A stretch of 38,758 nt of DNA from Hydrogenophaga sp. (GCA_021154985.1 JAJNQE010000073.1:1-38758), one strand, 5' to 3'; shown: positions 16,229 through 25,469, numbered from the stretch's first letter. A program made the numbers and translations. Notes: generated by a model from the letters alone, not told the origin.

Positions 16229-18192
16229 TCAGAAGTGAATCCCCCGCATCATCTGCTGCATGGCCACCGCCTCGGCCGACAGCTGCTGCTTCGCCCCCTT
16301 CTCGCCCTTGGCCGCCGATGAGTCCGGGAACATCCGGAAGCTGGTGTTCATCACGATCTGCGCCACGCGCGGCACCATGGCGTGCATCACCTGGCCGGTG
16401 ATGCCCAGGCGGGTGGCGATGCGCACCGGCTTGAAGATGCAGGCCTGCGCGATCATGTCGGCCGCTTCTTCGGGGGCGAGTGTCGGCACGTTCTTGTAGA
16501 TCTGCGTCGGCGCGATCATGGGGGTGCGCACCAGCGGCATGTTGATCGTGGTGAAGCTGATGCCCTGGTCGGCAAACTCGCTCGAAGCGCAGCGTGTCCA
16601 CGCGTCCAGCGCGGCCTTGCTGGCCACGTAGGCAGAGAAGCGCGGGGCGTTGGTCAGCACGCCGATGGAGCTGATGTTGACCACATGGCCCTTGCGTTTG
16701 GCCACCATGCCGGGCAGCAGGCCCATGGTCACGCGCAGGCAGCCGAAGTAGTTGAGCTGCATGGTGCGCTCGAAATCGTGGAAGCGGTCGTAGCTGCCCT
16801 CGATGGCGCGGCGGATCGAGCGGCCCGCGTTGTTGATCAGGAAATCCACGCCGCCGTGGTTGGCCACCAGCAACTGCACAAAGCGGTCGGCATCGTTCAT
16901 GTCGGCGATGTCCGCCGGGTAGGGAATGAACTGGTAGCCCTGGTCCTTCGCCTCCTTGCAGGCCTCATCGAGCTTGTCCTGGTCGCGCCCGCTTCGGCAA
17001 ATTTGTGGGCAGCTGCCAGACCGATGCCCGAACTGCCGCCGGTGACCAGCACCACCTTGCCCGCCACCGTGCCTTTGAGGCTGCGGTCGATGTGCAGGTC
17101 GGGGTCGAGGTGGCGCTCCCAGTAGTCCCACAGGCGCCACGCGTAGTCCTTGAAGTTGGGGCACGCAATGCCGCTGCCCTTGAGCGCGGCCAGCGTGTCG
17201 CGGCAGTCGAAGCGCGTGGGGTAATTGACGAAGGTCATCATGTCCTCGGGCAGCCCGAGGTCCTGCATGATGGCCTTGTACACACGGCGCACCGGCGCGA
17301 GCGCCATCAGACCTTTCTTCACGCTCTTGGGAATGAAGCCCATCAGCGCGGCATTGATGAACAAGTTCATCTTCGGCGCGTGAGCAGCCTTGCTCAGGAT
17401 GTCGAGCACATCGCCCACGCGGTAGCCCATCGGGTCGACCAGGTGGAAACAGGCGCCACTGCTGCGTTTCTGGTGGCTGATGTGGTCGAGCGCGTCGACC
17501 ACAAAGTCGACCGGCACGATGTTGATGCGGCCCCCCTCAAGGCCCACGCTGGGCATCCACGGAGGCAGGATCTGGCGCAGCCGCTGGATGAGTTTGAAGA
17601 AGTAGTAGGGCCCGTCGATCTTGTCCATCTCGCCGGTCTGGCTGTCGCCAACCACGGCGGCCGGGCGGTACACGCTCCACGGCACCTTGCATTCCTGGCG
17701 CACGATCTTTTCGCTCTCGTGCTTGGTCATGAAGTAAGGGTGGTCCAGGCCCTCGGCCTCGTCGAACATGTCTTCGCGGAACACGCCTTCATAGAGCCCT
17801 GCGGCGGCGATCGACGACACATGGTGGAAGTGACCCGCACCGATGGCCTTGGCGAACTCCACCGTGTTGCGCGTGCCGTCCACGTTCACCGCGATCTGGC
17901 TCTCGGCGTCGGCTTCGAGGTCGTACACCGCAGCCAGGTGGTAGAAATGATCGATCTGCCCTTTGAGCGCTTTGGTCTCATCGGCCGAGACGCCCAGCTT
18001 CTTCGACGTGAGGTCGCCAAACACCGGCACCGCCCGCGCCGCGCCCACACCCCAGTACTCGCGCAACCCAGCCACCTTGCCTTCGCTTTCCTTGCGGATG
18101 AGGAAGTGCACCACCGAGCCCTTGCGCTGCAGCAGCTTGGCCACCAGACGCTTGCCGATGAAACCGGTGGCACCGGTGACGAAGTAATGCAT
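16229..18192 (-). pseudogene. Two-domain SDR family oxidoreductase, frameshifted
   Basis: The N-terminal part (18192 down to about 16990) is an extended SDR: FVTGATGFIGKRL NAD(P) motif, a FHHVSSIAAAGLY strand and the YFMTKHESEK active site (Tyr...Lys), resembling fatty acyl-CoA or thioester reductases. A classical SDR follows: VVLVTGGSSGIGLAAAHKFAEAGA. There the frame breaks. The second domain continues in another frame as RDQDKLDEACKE..., with INNAG and SAYVASKAALDAW, down to the stop at 16229. The unbroken protein would be about 660 residues, as in known fused SDR proteins. GGGCGCGACC (16981-16990) at the junction fits both frames. The first frame stops at 16897, leaving a product without the second catalytic site. 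The start ATG has AGGAGACC upstream. Confidence 0.8.
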
Positions 18193-18398
18193 GAAGGTCT
18201 CCTGGAAACAGATGGGGTGTGAGCAATGCAAAGCGCCTGCCATTCTGGTCCACGAAGCAGCGCGCCCCATTCCGCAAAAACCCGCGTACGCCGCGCCAGC
18301 ATTAGTCTTGTGCCCCTACACAGGGTGGACGACCTGCAGGACGATTGACCTCACGCGGGTTTCGGCCCGTTCCTCTTTTCATTTCACAGGAGCACACC

Positions 18399-18953
18399 AT
18401 GGTCAAGAAGATCCAGAAAAACGGCAGCGACAAGAAGGCATCGGCCCAGGCGTTCAACTCCCCGCTGTCCGGCGCCATCAAGGATTCGGCCCAGCAGATC
18501 TGGCTGGCGGGCCTCGGCGCTTTCGCCAAGGCGCAGGAAGAGGGCGGCAAGGCTTTCGAATCCCTGGTGAAGGAAGGTCTGTCGATCCAGCGCAAGACCC
18601 AGGCCGTGGCCGAAGAGCGCATTTCGGAAGCGACCAACAAGGTCAGCAGCATGGCCACCGACATTTCCTCCAAGGCCTCGGGCCAGTGGGACAAGCTCGA
18701 ATCGATCTTTGAAGAGCGTGTGGCCAAGGCTCTCAACAAATTGGGAGTGCCGTCGGCGCGCGATGTGGACGCGCTGATCCAGCGCATCGACGCGCTCAAC
18801 CAGCACGTGCAGCAACTCGCCGGCAAGGCTCCCGCCAAGACCGCCGCGCGCAAAGCCGCCCCTGCGAAAAAGGCCGCGGCCAAGCCCGCGGCCAAAAAGG
18901 TCGCCGCCAAGCCCGTAGCGCGCAAGGCGGCCCGCAAGGCCACCACCGCATAA
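18399..18953 (+). CDS. Phasin family protein, PhaF-like polyhydroxyalkanoate granule protein
   Basis: A 184-residue phasin of the PhaF/PhaI group. The N-terminal half has the amphipathic helix SAQQIWLAGLGAFAKAQEEG that binds the granule surface, followed by FESLVKEG and a coiled-coil region with RVAKALNKLGVPSARDVDAL. The last third is an AAKPAAKK/ARKAA-type lysine-alanine repeat like histone H1, which in Pseudomonas PhaF binds DNA and helps segregate granules. The ATG at 18399 has CAGGAG upstream. A strong terminator follows at once, so it is expressed as a single gene. The neighbouring PhaD-like regulator supports the assignment. Confidence 0.88.
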   Translation: MVKKIQKNGSDKKASAQAFNSPLSGAIKDSAQQIWLAGLGAFAKAQEEGGKAFESLVKEGLSIQRKTQAVAEERISEATNKVSSMATDISSKASGQWDKLESIFEERVAKALNKLGVPSARDVDALIQRIDALNQHVQQLAGKAPAKTAARKAAPAKKAAAKPAAKKVAAKPVARKAARKATTA

Positions 18954-18986
18954 GCACCGTGGGGCCTGAGGGCAGCACTGCAAACA

Positions 18987-19008
18987 GGGGCGTTCGCGCC
19001 CCTTTTTT
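18987..19008 (+). terminator. Rho-independent terminator of the phasin gene
   Basis: GGGGCG (18987-18992), loop TTCG, CGCCCC (18997-19002), then six T residues. It lies 33 bases after the phasin stop codon and is a strong UUCG-type hairpin. Confidence 0.92.
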
Positions 19009-19071
19009 GCGCCCGCCGGTCATGCTGCAACGCAGCACTTTCGGCCACACCCGCGGTCTACACTCAAACGC

Positions 19072-20328
19072 ATGACGACTCCGCGCGCAGCCCACCCCGT
19101 GCCCTCCCCGAGGCCAGCGAAAAGTCGTTCGGCCCCGCCAGCAGGCCCCCGCATTGCCTTGGCCCTGGCCGGTGGTGGGCCACTCGGCGCCATCTACGAA
19201 ATCGGCGCGCTGTGCGCGCTGGCCGACAGCCTGGACGGCCTGGACCTCAACCAATGCGATCACTACGTGGGCGTGTCGGCGGGGGGCTTCATTGCCGCCG
19301 GACTGGCCAACGGCATGACGCCGCGTGAACTGTGCGAGGCGTTCATCGAAGACCGCAACGGGCGTGACAATTTCGATCCCGCTTGGCTGCTCAAGCCCGC
19401 CTGGGGCGAACTCAGCAGCCGGCTGCGGCGCCTGCCCGGTTTGCTGGGCAGTGCCTTGTGGGCCTGGGGCGTCAAAGGCAAGGCGCTCACCAATGCGTTT
19501 GAGCGACTCGGTGCGGCCTTGCCCACCGGTGTGCTGGACAACGAAGGCATCCACCAGCAGATCGAACGCTTGTTCAGCCAGCCCGGGCGCACCAACGATT
19601 TCCGCCGGTTGCGCGCGCGCCTCACGCTGGTGGCCACGCAGCTTGACACGGGCGAGGCCGCGCCCTTCGGCAAGGCCGGCTGGGACCATGTGCCGATCTC
19701 GCGCGCGATCCAGGCCAGTGCGGCCTTGCCGGGCCTGTTTCCGCCGGTGGAGATTGATGGTCAACACTACGTGGACGGTGCGCTCAAGAAGACCTTGCAC
19801 GCCACCGTGGCGCTCGACGAAGGCACGGGCCTGCTGCTCTGCCTGAACCCGCTGGTCCCGTTCCGCGCGCACGCTGTGGGTGAGCATGCCGACCACATTC
19901 CATCGCTGGTGGAAGGTGGGTTTCCGGCGGTGATGAGCCAGACCTTCCGCTCCATGATCCATTCGCGGCTGGAGCTGGGCATGAAGAATTACGAGCGCCT
20001 CTACCCCGGCACCGACATCGTGCTGATCGAGCCCGACCAGCGAGACGCCAAGCTGTTCACCGCCAACACCTTCAGCTACCGCCAGCGCCGCGAACTCGCC
20101 GAACACGCCTACCAGCAGACGCGCAAGATGCTGCGCGAACGGCATGCAGAACTGGCGCCCAAGCTCGAGAGCCATGGTGTGAGCCTCAACAGCGTGTCGC
20201 TGCACAACGCCGATCTGCGCCTGGTGATCGAGCCTTCGGTGCCGGCACAAACCACGACGGGGCGGCAACTGCATGCCGCCCTGGACGACCTGCAACGCCA
20301 GCTCGGCGAGCCGGCCCTGGGCCGCTGA
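19072..20328 (+). CDS. Patatin-like phospholipase family protein
   Basis: A 418-residue patatin-fold serine hydrolase. It has the oxyanion glycine loop AGGGPLGAIYEIGAL (about residues 30-45), the nucleophile elbow GVSAG (GxSxG) and the catalytic aspartate in YVDGAL; together these make the Ser-Asp dyad. It has no clear signal peptide and begins with a basic, proline-rich tail. Patatins hydrolyse acyl esters of lipids. Between a phasin and a PhaD-like regulator, a role at storage granules or in fatty acid release is plausible but inferred. The gene ends five bases before the TetR gene, so they probably share a transcript. Confidence 0.85.
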   Translation: MTTPRAAHPVPSPRPAKSRSAPPAGPRIALALAGGGPLGAIYEIGALCALADSLDGLDLNQCDHYVGVSAGGFIAAGLANGMTPRELCEAFIEDRNGRDNFDPAWLLKPAWGELSSRLRRLPGLLGSALWAWGVKGKALTNAFERLGAALPTGVLDNEGIHQQIERLFSQPGRTNDFRRLRARLTLVATQLDTGEAAPFGKAGWDHVPISRAIQASAALPGLFPPVEIDGQHYVDGALKKTLHATVALDEGTGLLLCLNPLVPFRAHAVGEHADHIPSLVEGGFPAVMSQTFRSMIHSRLELGMKNYERLYPGTDIVLIEPDQRDAKLFTANTFSYRQRRELAEHAYQQTRKMLRERHAELAPKLESHGVSLNSVSLHNADLRLVIEPSVPAQTTTGRQLHAALDDLQRQLGEPALGR

Positions 20329-20333
20329 GCGCC

Positions 20334-20993
20334 ATGGCCAAAAAAGCCCCGCGCCGCACCGCCGAGCGCATCCTTGAGGTCACGCTGGAGCTTTTCAACC
20401 GCTTCGGCGAGCCCAACGTGTCCACTACGCTGATTTCGGCCGAGCTGGGCATCAGCCCGGGCAACCTGTATTACCACTACCCGGCCAAGGACGAGCTGAT
20501 CAATTCGCTGTTCGAGCGGTACGAAAAAGCGCTGGGCGAGTTGCTCGGGGCCAGCGAGGGTGTGCGCAACGTCGAGGACGCCTGGTTTTTCCTGCACTCG
20601 CTGTTCGAGATCATCTGGGAGTACCGATTTCTCTACCGCGACCTCAACGACCTGCTGTCGAAGAACCGCATGCTGGAAACCCATTTCCAGGATGTGTTGA
20701 AGAACAAGACGCGCGCCGTCCGCCAAATGCTCGCAGCCCTCAGCCGCCACAGCGCGGTGACCATGGACGCGCTGGAGATGGAGCCCACCGCCGACAGCAT
20801 GGTGGTGGTGCTCACTTACTGGCTGAGCTTCGAGTACGTGCGCGATCCACGCCACGCGCTGGAGCCCGACAACGCGCAACTGGCTCTGATGCGTGGCGCC
20901 CACCACGTGCTCAACCTGCTCGCGCCCTACCTGGAGAGCTCGCAGCGGCAGCACCTGATCCATCTCACGGCGGCCTACAGCCCCAGCGCCTGA
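20334..20993 (+). CDS. TetR family transcriptional regulator, PhaD-like
   Basis: A 219-residue TetR regulator. The helix-turn-helix spans about residues 12-58 (RILEVTLELFNRFGEPNVST, then SAELGISPGNLYYHYPAKDEL). This N-terminus and LFERYEKALGELL closely resemble Pseudomonas PhaD, which controls phasin and PHA gene expression in response to a PHA-derived ligand. The C-terminal ligand domain (YRFLYRDLNDLLSKN) also fits. It sits two genes after the phasin and five bases after the patatin gene. It probably regulates the phasin and nearby genes; the ligand is unknown. The symbol is left empty because the match is from memory. Confidence 0.82.
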   Translation: MAKKAPRRTAERILEVTLELFNRFGEPNVSTTLISAELGISPGNLYYHYPAKDELINSLFERYEKALGELLGASEGVRNVEDAWFFLHSLFEIIWEYRFLYRDLNDLLSKNRMLETHFQDVLKNKTRAVRQMLAALSRHSAVTMDALEMEPTADSMVVVLTYWLSFEYVRDPRHALEPDNAQLALMRGAHHVLNLLAPYLESSQRQHLIHLTAAYSPSA

Positions 20994-21010
20994 CGCAAGA
21001 GGAGACAACG

Positions 21011-21784
21011 ATGGACAACTGGACCCCTTTCCCCTGGACCCAGAACCCCCGGTTTGATGCAGCCCACCTGCGGCGCCATTGGGATCGCCTGCACCTGAGT
21101 GACGCCGAACCCTGGCCCGAGCGCGCCGATGTGCTGGCGGCCTGGGTGCTGTTCCACAACGGCGAGTTCCAGCGTGCCACCGCCGAAGGCCTGGCGCTGG
21201 GCGATGCCGGCATGAACGTGGCCAACAAGGCCACCTGCATCTACGCCAACTACCTGGAGCCGCGCGAACAGGTTCGCCAGCAACTGCTGCTGGAGGCCGC
21301 CGGCCGCGCCGAAGCGCTGCAAAAACGCGAACCGGACAACGCCGGTGCCTGGTACTGGCAGGCCTACGCACTGGCGCGTTACAGCCAGTGCATCAGCGTG
21401 GCCAAGGCGCTCACACAAGGCCTGGGCGTGAAGATCCGCCAGGCGTTGGAGAACACCATCTCGCTGTCGCCGCGCCATGCCGACGCCCACCTGGCGCTGG
21501 CCGGCTACCACGCCGAGGTGATCGACAAGGTGGGGGCGCTGGTCGGCGGCATGACGCACGGCGCCAGCAAGGACGCCGGGCTGGCGCTCTACCAGAAGGC
21601 GCTGGCGCTCAACCCCGACTCGGCGGTGACGCTGTCGGAGTACGCCAATGGCCTGATCATGCTGGATGGTCACAAGCGCCTGGACGAAGCGCGCCACCTG
21701 CAAGATCGTGCCGCCGCGGTTCAGCCGCTGGACGCGATGGAGCAGCTGTACGTGGCGTCGGTGCGGTTGGTTCTCGAGGGCTGA
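21011..21784 (+). CDS. TPR-like repeat protein of unknown function
   Basis: A 257-residue helical protein. Tetratricopeptide-type spacing is visible in the repeats around AWVLFHNGEFQRATAEGLALGD, AGAWYWQAYALARYSQ, HADAHLALAGYHAEVIDKVG and DAGLALYQKALALNPDSAVT. No signal peptide is seen, so it is likely cytoplasmic. The ATG at 21011 has AGAGGAGA just upstream. The gene is 17 bases after the TetR gene and probably the last member of the patatin-tetR transcript. TPR proteins serve as docking platforms; the partner is unknown. Confidence 0.7.
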   Translation: MDNWTPFPWTQNPRFDAAHLRRHWDRLHLSDAEPWPERADVLAAWVLFHNGEFQRATAEGLALGDAGMNVANKATCIYANYLEPREQVRQQLLLEAAGRAEALQKREPDNAGAWYWQAYALARYSQCISVAKALTQGLGVKIRQALENTISLSPRHADAHLALAGYHAEVIDKVGALVGGMTHGASKDAGLALYQKALALNPDSAVTLSEYANGLIMLDGHKRLDEARHLQDRAAAVQPLDAMEQLYVASVRLVLEG

Positions 21785-21806
21785 TGCCCCGCCATAATCG
21801 CGCCCC

Positions 21807-22745
21807 ATGGAAACCAAGTGGCTCGAAGACTTTGTCAGCTTGGCTGAGACCCGCAGCTTCAGCCGTTCCGCGCAGCTGCGGCATGTGACGCAGCCGGCCT
21901 TCTCGCGGCGCATCCAGTCGCTGGAGGCCTGGGCCGGTACCGACCTGGTGGACCGGTCCTCTTATCCCACCCGACTCACCCCCGCCGGCCAGACCCTCTA
22001 CGACCAGGCGCTGGAAATGCTGCACAGCCTGCAGAGCACGCGCGCCATGCTGCGCGCCCACACGGCGGCCGCGCAGGACGTGATCGAGTTTGCCGTGCCG
22101 CACACGCTGGCTTTCACGTTTTTCCCCTCGTGGCTCTCCAGCCTTCGCGAGACCTGTGGTCCGATCAAGAGCCGTCTCATTGCATTGAACGTGCATGACG
22201 CCGTGTTGCGCCTGGTTGAAGGCAGCTGCGATCTCCTGATCGCTTACCACCACGAATCGCAACCGATCCAGCTCGACGCCAACCGCTACGAAATGCTGCC
22301 GCTGGGCCGCGAGCTGTTGGCGCCTTATGTGAAGCCCACCGCCGCCGGCGCGCCCACCTTTGCGCTGCCTGGCCTGGCGGGCCAGCCGCAGCCCTACCTG
22401 GCCTATGCGCCGGGTGCCTACCTGGGCCGGGCGGTGGACCAGATGCTCAAGCAAAGCAGCGTTCCGGTGCACCTGGACCGCATTTACGAGACCGACATGG
22501 CCGAAGGGCTGAAAGCCATGGCGCTGGAAGGGCATGGGATCGCCTTCCTGCCGGCCAGCGCGGTGCGCAACGAAGTGGCTGCGCGCAAACTGGTGCCGGC
22601 CGGCGGTGGACTGGAGACTTCGCTGGACATCCGCATTTACCGGGAGCGGCCTGCCGCGCGCAAAGGCAAGGGTCCGGTGGAGAAATTCTGGAGCGACCTC
22701 CAGCAACGGCTGGCGGCTCTCGAGGTGGGAGCGTCAAAGCTCTAG
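21807..22745 (+). CDS. LysR family transcriptional regulator (HypT-like N-terminus)
   Basis: A 312-residue LysR-type regulator. The winged helix-turn-helix lies at residues 1-65: ETKWLEDFVSLAETRSFSRS, then TQPAFSRRIQSLE. The start ETKWL.DF resembles the E. coli HypT/YjiE branch. The C-terminal part has a periplasmic-binding-protein-like effector domain (EFAVPHTLAFTFFPSW...). A CATAAT box at 21793-21798 lies only eight bases before the ATG, so a leaderless transcript is possible. It precedes the glutamate/aspartate importer on the same strand, and control of that operon is likely but not shown. Confidence 0.85.
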   Translation: METKWLEDFVSLAETRSFSRSAQLRHVTQPAFSRRIQSLEAWAGTDLVDRSSYPTRLTPAGQTLYDQALEMLHSLQSTRAMLRAHTAAAQDVIEFAVPHTLAFTFFPSWLSSLRETCGPIKSRLIALNVHDAVLRLVEGSCDLLIAYHHESQPIQLDANRYEMLPLGRELLAPYVKPTAAGAPTFALPGLAGQPQPYLAYAPGAYLGRAVDQMLKQSSVPVHLDRIYETDMAEGLKAMALEGHGIAFLPASAVRNEVAARKLVPAGGGLETSLDIRIYRERPAARKGKGPVEKFWSDLQQRLAALEVGASKL

Positions 22746-22807
22746 CGCGTGGGGTCGGGCCCTGCCATTGGGGTAAATTCGGACATGAACGGTTTGCATG
22801 ACCAGCG

Positions 22808-22832
22808 CCGCAAACGGCATTGGCGTTTGCGG
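22808..22832 (+). other. Hairpin in the leader between the LysR gene and gltI
   Basis: CCGCAAACG (22808-22816) pairs with CGTTTGCGG (22824-22832) around a seven-base loop. It is not followed by a T run, so it is more likely an operator or RNA structure than a terminator. It lies 63 bases after the LysR stop and 177 bases before the gltI start. Confidence 0.45.
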
Positions 22833-22933
22833 CATGCGCTGGCTACATTGGCGGGCTGTCCTGGATCCTGACCTTCACCCAGTGGGGTTTCCCGGGTGGT
22901 ACGGAGGTTGCATGCAGCGCATCATTCACGGGT

Positions 22934-22952
22934 CCCCGCTATCGCAGCGGGG
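22934..22952 (+). other. Second hairpin in the gltI leader
   Basis: CCCCGCT (22934-22940), loop ATCGC, AGCGGGG (22946-22952) is a seven-base perfect stem. It is followed 35 bases later by a run of eight T residues near 22985, too far for an ordinary terminator. The remaining leader to 23009 has no other structure I can support, except AAGGAA before the ATG. Confidence 0.4.
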
Positions 22953-23009
22953 TCTCATCCCGTTGAAAACCGTTGACCTTTCGTTTTTTTTACAAGCAAG
23001 GAAATAAAC

Positions 23010-23909
23010 ATGAAAAAACACCTGCTCGCATGGGCCGTGACCGCACTGGCCGCCAGCAGCGCATTGGCTCAAACCGGCGACACGCTGGCCAAGATCAAGG
23101 CGTCCGGCAGTGTGTCACTCGGCGTGCGCGAGTCGTCCGGCCTGGGCTACACCCTGGGCAACGGCAAGTACGTCGGCTTCCACACCGAAATGGGCGAGAT
23201 CATCCTGGGCGACATCCGCAAGCAGCTGGGCATGACCGCGATGGAAGTGAAGTACCAGCCCGTGACCTCGCAGAACCGCATTCCGCTGGTTCAAAACGGC
23301 ACGGTGGATCTGGAGTGCGGCTCCACCACCAACAACGCCACGCGCCAGAAAGACGTGTCTTTCGCCGTGACGACCTACGTGGAAGAGGTGCGCATTGCCG
23401 TGAAAGCCAACTCCGGCATCAACGGCATCAAGGACCTGGCCGGCAAGAACGTGGCCACCACCACCGGCACCACCTCGGTGCAGACCCTGCGCCGCAACGA
23501 ACGCGCTGGCGGCATCGACTTCAAGGAGGTCTATGGCAAAGACCACGCCGACAGCTTCCTGCTGCTCGAGTCGGGCCGAGCCGACGCCTTCGTGATGGAC
23601 GGCTCGATCCTGGCCGCGAACATCTCCAAGTCCAAGAACCCCGCCGACTTCAAGATCGTGGGCGAAGTGCTGTCGGTCGAGCCGATCGCCTGCATGCTGC
23701 GCAAGGACGACCCTGCCTTCAAAAAGGCCGTGGACGACAGCATCAAGCGCCAGATCGCTGACGGCTCGCTCGCCAAGCTGTACGACAAGTGGTTCATGCA
23801 GCCGATCCCCCCAGCCAACGTGAAGATCGGTCTGCCTCTGTCTGACGCGACCAAGGCCGCCTGGGCTGCGCCAAACGACAAACCGATGGAAGACTACGCC
23901 AAGAAGTAA
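23010..23909 (+). CDS. gltI: Glutamate/aspartate ABC transporter substrate-binding protein, GltI-like
   Basis: A 299-residue periplasmic binding protein of the SBP_bac_3 family. The signal peptide spans residues 1-21, with cleavage after ALA before QTGD. The ligand domain begins LAKIKASGSVSLGVRESSG and includes DLECGSTTNNATRQKDVSFA and YDKWFMQPIPPANV, typical of GltI/AatJ. It binds glutamate/aspartate and delivers it to GltJK. AAGGAA lies upstream of the ATG at 23010. A terminator follows, so this protein is probably made in excess over the membrane parts. Confidence 0.9.
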   Translation: MKKHLLAWAVTALAASSALAQTGDTLAKIKASGSVSLGVRESSGLGYTLGNGKYVGFHTEMGEIILGDIRKQLGMTAMEVKYQPVTSQNRIPLVQNGTVDLECGSTTNNATRQKDVSFAVTTYVEEVRIAVKANSGINGIKDLAGKNVATTTGTTSVQTLRRNERAGGIDFKEVYGKDHADSFLLLESGRADAFVMDGSILAANISKSKNPADFKIVGEVLSVEPIACMLRKDDPAFKKAVDDSIKRQIADGSLAKLYDKWFMQPIPPANVKIGLPLSDATKAAWAAPNDKPMEDYAKK

Positions 23910-23928
23910 GCGCGCAGCCTTCTTGAAC

Positions 23929-23963
23929 GCCCCTTCAAGTGGAACATTTGAAGGGGCATTTTT
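23929..23963 (+). terminator. Attenuating terminator between gltI and gltJ
   Basis: GCCCCTTCAA (23929-23938) pairs with TTGAAGGGGC (23948-23957), nine-base loop, followed by A and five T residues (23959-23963). It is 19 bases after the gltI stop and 53 before gltJ. Partial read-through would explain lower transporter than binding protein. Confidence 0.88.
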
Positions 23964-24016
23964 GTAGGTGCCCGCGATCGGCGTGGCACCGTCGGCAATA
24001 AAAAGAAAGGGCTCTT

Positions 24017-24772
24017 ATGGCCTGGGATTGGCAGGTGTTCTGCGAGGACACCATCGAGCGGCAGCCGGTGCAGGGCTGCTTTGGCAAGGGGGGCGACATC
24101 ACCTACCTCGACTGGATGCTGTCGGCCTGGGGCTGGACGGTGTCGGTCGCGCTGCTGGCGCTGGTGCTGGCCTTGGTGCTGGGCATGCTGATCGGCACGC
24201 TGCGAACGCTGCCCGATCGACCCATGGTGGTGCGCCTGGGCAACGCCTGGGTGGAGCTGTTCCGCAACATCCCCCTGCTGGTGCAGATCTTCCTCTGGTA
24301 CCACGTGCTGCCCTCCATGTTCAATGTGCTGCAGGGTGTACCGGGCTTCGTACTCGTGGTGTTCGCCCTGGGCTTTTTCACCTCGGCCCGCATCGCCGAG
24401 CAAGTGCGCTCGGGCATCCAGGCCCTGCCGCGCGGTCAGCGTTATGCCGGCATGGCCATGGGATTCACCACCTTCCAGTACTACCGCTATGTGCTGCTGC
24501 CCATGGCGTTCCGCATCATCATCCCGCCGCTCACCAGCGAGACCATGAACATCTTCAAGAACTCCTCGGTGGCGTTCGCGGTGTCGGTGTCCGAGCTCAC
24601 CATGTTCGCCATGCAGGCGCAAGAAGAAACCTCGCGCGGCGTCGAGGTGTACCTCGCCGTGACCGGCCTGTACATCGTCTCGGCCTTCGCCATCAACCGC
24701 ATCATGGCGGTCATCGAGAAGCGCGCGCGCATACCGGGCTTTGTGGTGGCTGGTGGATCGGGAGGACATTGA
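24017..24772 (+). CDS. gltJ: Glutamate/aspartate ABC transporter permease GltJ
   Basis: A 251-residue inner-membrane permease with about five membrane helices. It carries ELFRNIPLLVQIFLWYHVLP near the N-terminus and the coupling motif SGIQALPRGQRYAGMAMG (EAA-type loop) near residues 134-151. The N-terminus (WQVFCEDTIERQPVQGCFGK) is hydrophilic and periplasmic, as in GltJ. With GltK it forms the channel, and the ATP is supplied by GltL. It ends one base before gltK. Confidence 0.9.
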   Translation: MAWDWQVFCEDTIERQPVQGCFGKGGDITYLDWMLSAWGWTVSVALLALVLALVLGMLIGTLRTLPDRPMVVRLGNAWVELFRNIPLLVQIFLWYHVLPSMFNVLQGVPGFVLVVFALGFFTSARIAEQVRSGIQALPRGQRYAGMAMGFTTFQYYRYVLLPMAFRIIIPPLTSETMNIFKNSSVAFAVSVSELTMFAMQAQEETSRGVEVYLAVTGLYIVSAFAINRIMAVIEKRARIPGFVVAGGSGGH

Positions 24773-24773
24773 G

Positions 24774-25445
24774 ATGAATCTGAATCTCGATTTCTCCTTC
24801 TACAACTGGGACCTCATCACGAACTTCGTGCTGAAGGGCCTGTATTTCAGCGTGATGCTGACCATCGTGGCCACCATCGGCGGCATCATCTTCGGCACCG
24901 TGCTCGCGCTTATGCGCCTCTCGGGCAAGAAGTGGCTCGAAGTGCCCGCAACGATCTATGTCAACGGCATGCGCAGCATTCCGCTGGTGATGGTGATCCT
25001 GTGGTTCTTCCTGCTGGTGCCGCTGCTGGTGGGGCGACCCATCGGTGCCGAGATGTCGGCGGTGATCACCTTCATTGCTTTCGAGGCGGCTTACTTCAGC
25101 GAGATCATGCGCGCGGGCATCCAGTCCATCCCGCGCGGTCAGGTGCATGCCGGTCAGGCGCTGGGCATGAGCTACGGCCAGAACATGAAGCTGGTGGTGC
25201 TGCCCCAGGCGTTTCGCAACATGCTGCCGGTGCTGCTCACGCAGACCATCATCCTGTTCCAGGACACCTCGCTGGTGTACGCCATTGGCGCTTACGACAT
25301 GCTCAAGGGCTTCGAGGTCGCGGGCAAAAACTTTGGCCGCCCGATCGAGGCCTACCTCGCCGCCGCCGTGGTCTATTTCGTCATGTGTTACGCGCTGTCG
25401 TGGTCCGTCAAACAGCTGCACAAGAAGATCGCCATCATCCGTTGA
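24774..25445 (+). CDS. gltK: Glutamate/aspartate ABC transporter permease GltK
   Basis: A 223-residue permease of the HisM/GltK type with five hydrophobic segments. YVNGMRSIPLVMVILWFFLL and the coupling loop AGIQSIPRGQVHAGQALGM are present. The ATG at 24774 gives MNLNLDFSFYNWDL; a longer in-frame start at 24741 lies inside gltJ and is unlikely. It begins one base after gltJ ends and is followed by gltL 24 bases later. Confidence 0.9.
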   Translation: MNLNLDFSFYNWDLITNFVLKGLYFSVMLTIVATIGGIIFGTVLALMRLSGKKWLEVPATIYVNGMRSIPLVMVILWFFLLVPLLVGRPIGAEMSAVITFIAFEAAYFSEIMRAGIQSIPRGQVHAGQALGMSYGQNMKLVVLPQAFRNMLPVLLTQTIILFQDTSLVYAIGAYDMLKGFEVAGKNFGRPIEAYLAAAVVYFVMCYALSWSVKQLHKKIAIIR

Positions 25446-25469
25446 TGCAACCGCCATTCAGGAATTGCC

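Noticed and set aside
16229..17164. The 3' SDR fragment as an independent gene
   Set aside because: Its frame lacks the NAD-binding glycine motif, which is in the other frame, and has no convincing start, so it is the tail of a broken gene.
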